Shown piece after piece: positions 49,607 through 59,410 of a DNA stretch of 64,000 nt. The translations under genes and the position numbers were made by a program. The notes below the pieces were generated by a model. It was given only the letters and a program-made list of their open reading frames with translations, was not told where the DNA came from and made no database searches. This DNA comes from Gemmatimonadaceae bacterium (GTDB lineage Bacteria > Gemmatimonadota > Gemmatimonadetes > Gemmatimonadales > Gemmatimonadaceae), in contig JAICWO010000001.1 of the NCBI GenBank assembly GCA_025934775.1, forward strand, positions 124,001 through 188,000. The letters run 5' to 3'. Positions within the stretch are counted from its first letter, which is position 1; every line of letters starts with the position of its first letter.

Positions 49607-50520
49607 GCTGTACGTTAATGCTTATGCGACTGCTGGCGCTGGCCGCCGAACCATGGCGCGTCGTTTGCCTTGCCTCGGCGACGCCCACCCGCCCAGCATC
49701 AACCAACGACTCGTGATCCCTCATCGGACGCGGCTGACGGCCGCGGCTCTGCTCCTGGCTCTGTTCGTCATCGCCTGCTCGGGCGGAGACCCGCACGGCG
49801 CTGGCACTCGTCGCGGTACCAAGCCGGGCAAGCCGCACTTCACCGAGGATCCATCGGCGGCCGCGATCAAGATCGCGACGATCTCGTACCGGCCGTCCAC
49901 CAGCCTCGGCGCGATCGGATCGTTGAGCGGGACCGTGACGTTGAGTGGCGCCGCGCCCGCCGAGCCGCAGCCCTCGGGGACCGATGCCGGCGCGTGCGGC
50001 ACGCCGGCGGAGCCGCGCGTTCAGGTCGACGGCAAGGGCGATCTATCGAACGCCGTCGTCTGGATCGAGAACGCGAAAACTGGAAAGCCGTTCCCGATCG
50101 AGAAGCGCAGCGAGCTGTCGAGCGACAACTGCGCGCTCGATCCTCGCGTGCAAGCGGTCGTCGAGGGAACGACGGTGAACGTCTTCAATGACGACAAGCT
50201 CATCCACAAGCTGAACTTTCATCTCGTCGGCGAGCCGGACACGCTCACCAAGATGTGGTTCTACACGACGGGGCAGGTGGTCGCGAGCGAGCGCATCGCG
50301 AAAAAGCCGGGCGTGGTGGAAGTGCGATGCGAGCAGCACCCGTGGACACGCGGATACGTGCTCGTGTTCGATCATCCATACTTCGCGGTGACCGACACCG
50401 ACGGCAGCTTCAGCATCGACTCGCTGCCGGCGGGGAGCTACCGCGTGATGGTCTGGCACGAAGGGTTGGCGAAGCCGCTCGAGCAAACGGTGCAGATCGC
50501 GGCGAACGGCACCGCGAAGC

Positions 50521-52349
<1,829 letters not shown>

Positions 52350-52353
<4 letters not shown>

Positions 52354-53243
52354 GCGAGGAGCGCGCGATCGACGACCATCGCGGCGAAGAGCAGAGCGAG
52401 GTAGAGGAGGGAGAACTTGTACAGCCGCCAGGCCGACTTGGTCCACTCCGTGGCGCGCATGACCCGGACCACTTCGATCAGGAACTTGCCGCCGAGCGCG
52501 ACCGCCGCGACGGCGTAGACCGCCCCGAGCGCGTGGAACGCGACGGGCAGGATCGTGAGCGGAATTAGTATCAAGGTGTACCAAAGCATCTGGCGCTTGG
52601 TCTCGCGCTCGCCCCAGACGAGGGGCGCCATCGGCACGCCGGCGCGGTCGTAGTCCTTCTGCTTGAGCAGCGCCAGCGCCCAGAAGTGCGGCGGTGTCCA
52701 GTAAAATATAATAATAAAAAGATAAACGCCGAGGAGGTCGATGCGGTTGGTGACCGCGGCCCAGCCGACGAGCGGCGGGAACGCGCCCGCCGCGCCGCCG
52801 ATCACGATGTTCTGCGGCGTCGACCGCTTGAGCCAGCGCGTGTACACGAACACGTAGAAGTAGAACCCGGCGAGCGCGAGCGCCGCGGTGAGCACGTTCG
52901 CCGCGTGCGCGAACAGCCACGTCGCGGTGGTGGACAGCAGCACGCCGAACGCGAGCACCTCGCGCGGCTGCATCCGCCCGCTCGGGATCGGCCGGAGGCG
53001 CGTCCGCGCCATCCGGTCGTCGATGTCACGGTCCATGTACATGTTCACCGCGTTCGCGCCGCCAGCCATCAGGTAGCCGCCGACGAACACCGCGAGCACG
53101 AGCGTCCAGCTCGGATGCCCGGCGACGAACATTGGCGCGATGGTCGTGACGAGGAGGAGCGAGATGATCCGCGGCTTGGTGAGCGCGACGAGGTCGCGCG
53201 CGAACGCGCGCGCGCGCCGTTCGACGATGACCGCTTCGCTCAC
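52350..53243 (-). CDS. ctaB: Protoheme IX farnesyltransferase (haem O synthase)
   Basis: A 297-residue UbiA-family prenyltransferase with about nine helices. The Asp-rich motif NMYMDRDIDDRMARTRLRP is diagnostic of CtaB/CyoE, with a second motif around KQKDYDRAGVPM. It farnesylates haem B to haem O for terminal oxidases. GTG start in a 4-nt overlap with ctaA. Confidence 0.95.
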
Positions 53244-54460
53244 AGATCCGCTCCGCGTGCGACGATCACCGCCATGGTGGGCGCGGGCTTGGGTTTGGTC
53301 TCGACGGTGTCATCCCGAGCGACGGAGCGAAGCGACTCTCCCCTCGTGTCATCCCGAGCGACGGAGCGAAGCGACTCTCCCTTTGTATCATCCCGAGCGA
53401 CGGAGCGAAGCGACGGAGTCGAGGGATCTGGGCTCGTTGGGCCTCGTTCCGCAACGAGCCCAGATTCCTCGACTTCGCTCGGAATGACAACGGCAGGGTC
53501 GCTCGGAATGACAACGGCAGGGTCGCTCGGAATGACAACGGCGGGTTCGGGATGACCCGCCACCCGGTGCGCGAGATACGCCAGCGCAAAACACGCGAGC
53601 CAGATCCCCACGCCCGTCGCCTCGTGCAACGACCGCAGCACCGGCGGCAGATGCAGCAGAATCATCGACGACGCCACGACGAGCTGCAGAATCACCATGC
53701 CGAACGCGATGTACGTCGCGCGCACCACGATCGGCGCTTCCTCGCTGCGCCGCTTGCGGACCATCATCACCATGCCGAAGAGGTGCAGCACGAGCAGCAC
53801 CGCCGCGGCACGATGCGTCATTTGGACGTACGTCGCCGTGCGCGAGACGCCCGCCGCCGGCGCGCACATCGGCACGGTCGAGCAGCCGATCGCGCCGTCG
53901 GGGATCTTGGCCGTCACGCCGCCCAGCGCCACCGCGAAGATCGCGAGCCCCGCCGCCGCGCGCGCCGATCGGCGCGCGCGCTGAGTTCCGTGCTGCACCG
54001 CCGCGCTCTTGCCGCCGAGCATGCCGGCGCGGATCGCCGTCGCCGTGACGAGCGCGAGGAGCGTCATCGCGACGAGCCAGTGCGCGACGGTCGCCCACCA
54101 GGCGTTGCCTTCCTTCACCGTGAGCCCGCCGAGCAGCGCGGCCGCGAACACCGCCGCCACCGCGCCGAACGCTGAGCGCATCGGACCGCCGCGGCCGGCA
54201 ACGTCGGGCTCGCGACGGGCGAGCCACGCCGCCGTCGCGAGCGAGAGCACGGTCAACGTGAGGATCGACGCGAGATACCGGTGGCTCACCTCGATCACGA
54301 GATCCGGGCGGCTCAACGGGGGGAACCAGTAGCCGTAGCACTTGGGCCAGTTCTCGCCGCAGCCAAGGCCCGATCCGGAGATGCGCACGATCGCGCCGAA
54401 CACGAGATGCGTGCACGCGACGACGAGCGCCGCGATGGAGAGTCGGCGAACGCTTTTCAT
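53240..54460 (-). CDS. ctaA: Haem A synthase (CtaA/COX15) with repeat-derived C-terminal tail
   Basis: A 406-residue protein. Residues 1-310 are a normal eight-helix haem A synthase (SGLGCGENWPKCYGYW cysteine loop, EVSHRYLA and MTHRAAAVLLVLH haem-ligand His residues). It converts haem O to haem A. The last approximately 95 residues (PAVVIPSDPAVVIPSDP..., SLRSVARDDT three times) are encoded by palindromic SERSESR-type repeats and have no counterpart in the family. The ATG at 54460 starts the protein, overlapping the upstream small gene. Confidence 0.92.
   Translation of the reverse strand: MKSVRRLSIAALVVACTHLVFGAIVRISGSGLGCGENWPKCYGYWFPPLSRPDLVIEVSHRYLASILTLTVLSLATAAWLARREPDVAGRGGPMRSAFGAVAAVFAAALLGGLTVKEGNAWWATVAHWLVAMTLLALVTATAIRAGMLGGKSAAVQHGTQRARRSARAAAGLAIFAVALGGVTAKIPDGAIGCSTVPMCAPAAGVSRTATYVQMTHRAAAVLLVLHLFGMVMMVRKRRSEEAPIVVRATYIAFGMVILQLVVASSMILLHLPPVLRSLHEATGVGIWLACFALAYLAHRVAGHPEPAVVIPSDPAVVIPSDPAVVIPSEVEESGLVAERGPTSPDPSTPSLRSVARDDTKGESLRSVARDDTRGESLRSVARDDTVETKPKPAPTMAVIVARGADL
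53308..53550. repeat. Palindromic SERSESR-type repeat cluster inside ctaA
   Basis: Three direct copies of TCATCCCGAGCGACGGAGCG (53310-53420) are followed by an inverted arm with three copies of TCGCTCGGAATGACAACGGC (53488-53545); GGGCTCGTT / AACGAGCCC forms the hairpin tip. Same family as 4132-4241. Confidence 0.9.
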
Positions 54461-54714
54461 TGGATCACGCTCGTGATCACGGTGCTCACCGCGGCGGGAT
54501 GGATTGCCCGCCACGTGAAGACGAACACCGCCGCGAGCGCAATGGCCGGGACGACGGCCCAGAAGATCTCGACCGCGCGCTGCATGGCCGGAGCGTCACC
54601 CTGGGCCGGCACGCGGGCGGGCGAGACGAATATCGAGTGCAGGATCGCGGCTTGGGCGACCGCACAACTCGCGACGGCGATCCAGAAGATCGCGTCAGCG
54701 AAGGAAACAGGCAT
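54457..54714 (-). CDS. Two-helix membrane protein resembling the cytochrome oxidase subunit II hairpin
   Basis: An 85-residue protein with two transmembrane helices. The second, AVEIFWAVVPAIALAAVFVFTW, resembles the second helix of cytochrome c oxidase subunit II (ExxWTxxPA pattern). No CuA domain follows. It overlaps ctaA by ATGA, so it belongs to the oxidase-assembly operon. The start is the ATG at 54714; a TTG at 54738 would add 8 residues. An assembly or accessory role is inferred. Confidence 0.6.
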   Translation of the reverse strand: MPVSFADAIFWIAVASCAVAQAAILHSIFVSPARVPAQGDAPAMQRAVEIFWAVVPAIALAAVFVFTWRAIHPAAVSTVITSVIQ

Positions 54715-54817
54715 CGGAATGATCGGTCGGGGGAACAATGAAAGGTGATTGAGCGGCGGGGCGCAGGGTAGTGCCCGCGCGTCCGCTCTGTCATCTCGGC
54801 CGACCGTGACCGCGCGG

Positions 54818-55558
54818 CTACGGCGCGCGAAACGCCGTCCCGCTCCGCGCCTCGACGTGGCCGTTCATCTCGCGCGTCGACGCAGGAAGGAAGCGCACGA
54901 ACCAGTCGCGCGCCCGCTCAGCGACGGACTCGAGCGTGCCAGGCTCCTCGAAGAGGTGGGTCGCGCCAGGGACGATGTCGAGCTTCACGGAGGCGCGCAT
55001 GTGGTCGCGTGCGCGCTCGTTGAGATCGATCACCACCTCGTCACGGCCGCCGACGATGAGGAGCGTTGGCGCTTCGACCATGGGAAGCGCGTCACCGGCG
55101 AGATCGGGCCGGCCGCCGCGCGACACGACCGCGCGCACGCGGGTCGGGCGTTCCGCGGCGGCGACGAGCGCCGCTCCGCCTCCGGTGCTCGCGCCAAAGG
55201 CGCCCACCGCGAGATTCGCCGTGTCGGCGTTGTCCGCGAGCCAGTCGATCGCCGCGACGAGCCGGCGGCCGAGCATCGCGATGTCGAATCGCAGCTCGCG
55301 CGTGATGTCGTCGATGCGTTCTTCGTCGGGTGACAGCAGATCGAGCAGCAGCGTCGCGAGCCGCGCGTCGCGCAGCACGCGCGCCACGTATCGGTTCCGC
55401 GGACTGAAGCGGCTGCTCCCGCTCCCGTGCGCGAAGAGCACGACGCCCACCACATTCTCCGGAACGCCGATCGTTCCTTCGAGCGAGACGCCGTCGGCGG
55501 TGAGCGAAATCGTGCGCTCGAGCTGGTCTTCGCCGTACGGCAGCCGGTCCTGATTCAT
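54818..55558 (-). CDS. Dienelactone hydrolase-like alpha/beta hydrolase
   Basis: A 246-residue hydrolase: oxyanion region FAHGSGSSRFS, nucleophile Ser124 in GASTGGG, acid in GGRDEVV and His in GATHLFEEPG. The ATG at 55558 follows AGGAGGAGCTCG. It lies 30 bp after the phosphoribosyltransferase gene. In many bacteria these two domains are neighbours or fused, as recalled from general annotation, but their joint function is unknown. Confidence 0.88.
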   Translation of the reverse strand: MNQDRLPYGEDQLERTISLTADGVSLEGTIGVPENVVGVVLFAHGSGSSRFSPRNRYVARVLRDARLATLLLDLLSPDEERIDDITRELRFDIAMLGRRLVAAIDWLADNADTANLAVGAFGASTGGGAALVAAAERPTRVRAVVSRGGRPDLAGDALPMVEAPTLLIVGGRDEVVIDLNERARDHMRASVKLDIVPGATHLFEEPGTLESVAERARDWFVRFLPASTREMNGHVEARSGTAFRAP

Positions 55559-55588
55559 CGAGCTCCTCCTTGCACCGAGCAAATCTGC

Positions 55589-56239
55589 TCAGGCGGCCCG
55601 CGCGCGAGACAGGAGATCCTGTACCTCGGCGTCGGTCGTTTGTGAGAAATCGTGATACCAGAGTCCGACGGCCTCGAACGGATCGGGTGTCATGGCGCAG
55701 ACGACGTCGTCGGCCAGCGACTGCAAACGCTGGCAGGTCTCGGCCGCGGCGACGGGTACCGCGACGATCACGCGCGCCGGTCCTTCGCCGCGGAGCGCCT
55801 CGACCGCGGCGCGCATCGTCGCGCCGGTGGCGAGTCCGTCGTCGACGAGAATGACGGTCTTGCCGTTGACGTCTGGGAACGGACGCTCGCCGCGATACTG
55901 CTCCTCGCGCCGATGCAGCTCGGCTTCTTCGGCGCGGGTCACGCGATCGAGCTGATCGCGCGTGATGCCGGAGATGCGCACGACGTCGTCGTTGAGCACC
56001 ACGCCGCCACCGCTGGCGATCGCGCCCACGGCGAGCTCCTCCTGCCAGGGCAAGCCAATCTTGCGGACGACGAACACGTCGAGCGGAACGTCGAGCGCCC
56101 GAGCTACTTCGTAGCCCACCGGCACGCCGCCGCGCGGGAGCGCGAGCACGAGCACGTCGCCGCGGCCCGCGTAGTTCGTGAGATGGGCGGCCAGTCGCCG
56201 TCCGGCGTCAGCTCTGTCGGCGTAGCGAGTCTCGATCAT
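55589..56239 (-). CDS. Phosphoribosyltransferase-domain protein
   Basis: A 216-residue type I PRTase: PRPP-binding loop VILVDDGLATGATM (about 125-138) and the N-terminal LPRGGVPVGYEVA. The substrate is not known; the pattern is that of the uncharacterised PRTase family paired with dienelactone hydrolase-like proteins. The track's longer ORF includes antisense of the next gene; the ATG at 56239 is chosen. Confidence 0.88.
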   Translation of the reverse strand: MIETRYADRADAGRRLAAHLTNYAGRGDVLVLALPRGGVPVGYEVARALDVPLDVFVVRKIGLPWQEELAVGAIASGGGVVLNDDVVRISGITRDQLDRVTRAEEAELHRREEQYRGERPFPDVNGKTVILVDDGLATGATMRAAVEALRGEGPARVIVAVPVAAAETCQRLQSLADDVVCAMTPDPFEAVGLWYHDFSQTTDAEVQDLLSRARAA

Positions 56240-56331
56240 ACGATGCGCGCTCCTCGGCGCCGCGACGACGATCCGCATTCTGGTGCGTACGGGATCTGTC
56301 GCCGTCCTTCCGGCCCATGCATGAGACGCGC

Positions 56332-56337
56332 TAGCAT
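56332..56337 (+). promoter_or_regulatory. Candidate -10 element of the permease gene (leaderless)
   Basis: TAGCAT ends 7 nt before the ATG at 56345; no ribosome site; weak -35. Confidence 0.45.
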
Positions 56338-56344
56338 TTGCTGC

Positions 56345-57742
56345 ATGGATGAGTCTCCCGCCGCTCCCGCCTCCGCGGCAACGCAACGCACGTCTCTTCC
56401 GAGAGAGCTCGGCCTCTGGAGCGCCGTCGCGGTCGTCATCGGGTCGACGATCGGCTCCGGCATTTTTCGCACGCCGGCGAGCGTCGCCAATCGACTGCCG
56501 GGTCCCGCCGCGCTGAGCGCGGTGTGGGTGGCGGGCGGGCTGCTCGCGCTGTGCGGCGCGCTGACGCTGGCCGAGGTGGCGGGCGCGTTCCCGGACACCG
56601 GCGGCATTTTCGTCTTCATTCAACGCGCATGGGGCCGACTTCCCGCATTTCTGTTCGGATGGTCGGAGCTGACGTTGATTCGAGCCGCATCGCTCGGCGC
56701 CGTGTCGACGACGTTCGCGGAGTATTTCATGCGCGTGCTCGGATTCAATCCGAGTGTTCCGCCGAACGACACCTACGTTCACTATATCGCCGCGGGGGCG
56801 ATCGTGCTCACCGCGACGTTCAACTACGTCGGGTTGAAGACCGGTTCCCTGGTGCAGAATCTGACGACGATCGCGAAGTATTTCGGGCTGTTGTTCATCG
56901 TCGTCCTCGCGCTGGCGATTGGCCTGCCGCGCACCGGCGGCCACTTCACGCCGGTGGCGCCAGCGGGGAGCTTTTCCGTCGCGCCGTTCGGGTTAGCGCT
57001 CGTGTCGGTGCTCTGGGCGTACGACGGGTGGGCCGACCTCACGTTCGTCGCGGGCGAAGTGAAGGATCCGCGGCGGAATCTGCCGCGCGCGCTGATCATC
57101 GGCTCGGTCGCGGTGATCGTGATCTATCTGCTCGCCAACATCGGCTATCTCTCGGTCATGTCGGTCGACGAGGTGCGGAAGTCGCCGCTCGTGGCGGCCG
57201 ACGTGGCGGCGCGACTCGTCGGCGCGGGCGGCGTCGCGTTCGTGTCGATCACGGTGATGCTCTCGACCTTCGGCACGCTCAACGGCACGCTCCTCACGTC
57301 GCCGCGCGTGTTCTTCGCGATGGCGGACGAGGGCTTGCTCTTCAAGAAGCTCGCGGCGGTGCATCCGCGCTTCAAGACGCCGTACGTCTCGATCGTGCTC
57401 GTGGCGGTGCTCGGTGTGCTGTTCGTACTCCTGCGCACCTTCGAGCAGCTCGCCGACACGTTCGTCACGGCCATCCTGCCGTTCTACGCGCTGGGCGTGG
57501 CGGCGATCTTCGTCTTCCGCGCGCGGCGTTCGGCCGAGTACAACCCGGCGTTCCGAACGCCACTGTATCCGCTGACGCCGATCCTGTTCGTGCTCGCGAC
57601 GCTGTATCTGTTGTCGAATTCCGTGATCGATCCGAGCAGCCGCTGGCCGACGGTGGCGGTCTTCGCCGTGATTCTGCTCGGGATTCCGGTGTATTACGCG
57701 ACCGTGGGACGTCCGTCGCAGCGCTCAGCCGTGCGGTCGTAA
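56345..57742 (+). CDS. APC-family amino acid transporter (LAT-like)
   Basis: A 465-residue permease with 12 predicted helices. The helix 1 motif GSTIGSGIF and the segment LWAYDGWADLTFVAGEVKDPRRNLPRA are characteristic of the LAT/exchanger branch of the APC superfamily. Divergent from the PRTase gene. Substrate unknown. Only distantly similar to the permease at 1590. Confidence 0.9.
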   Translation: MDESPAAPASAATQRTSLPRELGLWSAVAVVIGSTIGSGIFRTPASVANRLPGPAALSAVWVAGGLLALCGALTLAEVAGAFPDTGGIFVFIQRAWGRLPAFLFGWSELTLIRAASLGAVSTTFAEYFMRVLGFNPSVPPNDTYVHYIAAGAIVLTATFNYVGLKTGSLVQNLTTIAKYFGLLFIVVLALAIGLPRTGGHFTPVAPAGSFSVAPFGLALVSVLWAYDGWADLTFVAGEVKDPRRNLPRALIIGSVAVIVIYLLANIGYLSVMSVDEVRKSPLVAADVAARLVGAGGVAFVSITVMLSTFGTLNGTLLTSPRVFFAMADEGLLFKKLAAVHPRFKTPYVSIVLVAVLGVLFVLLRTFEQLADTFVTAILPFYALGVAAIFVFRARRSAEYNPAFRTPLYPLTPILFVLATLYLLSNSVIDPSSRWPTVAVFAVILLGIPVYYATVGRPSQRSAVRS

Positions 57743-57769
57743 TTAGTCTTTGCTCATTCCGATGTGGAT

Positions 57770-59410
57770 ATGAAGCGGTTCGTCGCGGCCTTCGTGCTCG
57801 CGCTCGCGGCGGCATGCGGCGGCGACGCGGCGCCCGACGTCGCGCCCGCGGCCATCATACTCTCCCCCGCCGCGTCGCTCGCCGTGCAGTCGGGAGCCAC
57901 GGTCCTGGTCCATGCCACGGTGACCAACAAGGCTGGCCGCGCCGTGAACGCCGCCGTCACGTGGTCCAGCAGCAGTCCCGCGATCGCCAGCGTGTCCGAC
58001 GGGAGCATCACCGGCATTCGTGTCGGGACCGCGACGATCACGGCGAGCGTCGAGGCGACTGGCGGCCCCGCGATCGCGGCATCGACTGACGTCACCGTGT
58101 CGCCCGGATCGCCGGCCGCGCTCGCGGTGAGTCGTCAGCCTAGCGGCGGGCCAATCGGAATTCCGCTCCGTCAACAGCCGGGGATCGAGGTGCACGATGC
58201 AGCCGGCAATGTCGTGACATCGTCGTCCGCCACGATCGCCGCCGCGATTCAGACCGGAGGCGGTTCGCTCAGCGGACAGACATCGATCGCAGCCGCGGCG
58301 GGGGTCGCGACGTTCAGTGGACTTGCGGTCGATGGTGCAGCGGGCGATCGGACGCTCGCGTTTACCTCTCCCGGCTTGACGCCTGTGACGTCGGCGACGT
58401 TCACGATGACGCCGCCGCCCACGCCGATCCTCGCGCTCGACTCGGCGAGGATCGACGCGCAGGTCGCGCTCGGGTCCAACGCTGCGCCGCGCACGGTGAC
58501 TGTGTCGAATTCGGGCGGCGCGCCGTTCAGCGCCGTGACACTGGACTCGGCGATCTACACGGCCGGCGAACCGACGGGCTGGCTCACGACGAACATCGCG
58601 CAGAGCGGAGCCGGGTACATCGTCACGCTCACGCCAAAGAGCGCCGCGCTCCCTCTCGGTTCGTTTCACGCCGCGGTGAATGTACTGGCTGCGGGCGCGC
58701 CCAACTCACCGCAGACCATTCACGTCACGCTCTCCGTCGTTGCGCCATACACGTTCACGTACGGCGGCTCGACCGACAAAGCACCCATCATCGATATTGG
58801 CGTGTCCGCCGCGCCCGCGATCAGCGTCGTCGACGGCGCCGGCAAGCCGGTCGCGGCAGTCGTCCCGGCGTACATCAGCCGCGCGTCGAGCATTGCCACC
58901 GTTGACGCGAGCGGCAGAGTCACCGGCGTGTCGGCTGGTCAGACGTGGGTCGTCGGCACAACGCCGCTGATGTCCGATTCGGTGTACGTGACCGTGCCGC
59001 GCTCAGCGACCGCACCGGTCGTCCGCGTGCAGCGGGGCAGCTACGTGGCGCGCGCCGGCGACACGATCACCGTCGACGTGCTGCTCGACGTGCGCGGCGC
59101 GCCGGCCGGCGCGGCGTCGATCGCGGTCGGCACACAGACGGTGCCGGAAGTGTTCACGTACTCGGCCTATTCGGTGCCGAGCGAAACGCCGCAGCCGATC
59201 GTCAACGTGACCGCGAATGGCGTGCTGCGCGTCGCCGTTGCCGCGGCAACCGGAATATCCGGCCCATTCACGATGGTGACGCTCGAGCTCCTGTCGCCCG
59301 GCCCCAACGTGGGCTGGCTCACGCTCACGCCGCTCGACGTCGCCGGAACGGACGGCAGCGATCTCACGGCGCTGTCGACGCCGACGCGGTTTCCACTGGT
59401 GTTCCGATGA
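57770..59410 (+). CDS. Surface lipoprotein with Big2 (Ig-like) domains and cohesin-like C-terminus
   Basis: A 546-residue lipoprotein (signal VLALAAACGG). Residues about 25-110 form a Big2-type Ig domain (ILSPAASLAVQSGATVLVHATVTNKAGR, GITGIRVGTATITASV); more beta domains follow, with another Big2-like segment near 370-405. Residues about 413-546 (VRVQRGSYVARAGDTITVDVLLDV..., NVTANGVLRVAVAAATGISGPFTMVTLELL) have the strand order and phrases of cohesin modules. The stop overlaps the start of the dockerin-bearing gene. GTG at 57764 is an alternative start. Confidence 0.72.
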   Translation: MKRFVAAFVLALAAACGGDAAPDVAPAAIILSPAASLAVQSGATVLVHATVTNKAGRAVNAAVTWSSSSPAIASVSDGSITGIRVGTATITASVEATGGPAIAASTDVTVSPGSPAALAVSRQPSGGPIGIPLRQQPGIEVHDAAGNVVTSSSATIAAAIQTGGGSLSGQTSIAAAAGVATFSGLAVDGAAGDRTLAFTSPGLTPVTSATFTMTPPPTPILALDSARIDAQVALGSNAAPRTVTVSNSGGAPFSAVTLDSAIYTAGEPTGWLTTNIAQSGAGYIVTLTPKSAALPLGSFHAAVNVLAAGAPNSPQTIHVTLSVVAPYTFTYGGSTDKAPIIDIGVSAAPAISVVDGAGKPVAAVVPAYISRASSIATVDASGRVTGVSAGQTWVVGTTPLMSDSVYVTVPRSATAPVVRVQRGSYVARAGDTITVDVLLDVRGAPAGAASIAVGTQTVPEVFTYSAYSVPSETPQPIVNVTANGVLRVAVAAATGISGPFTMVTLELLSPGPNVGWLTLTPLDVAGTDGSDLTALSTPTRFPLVFR

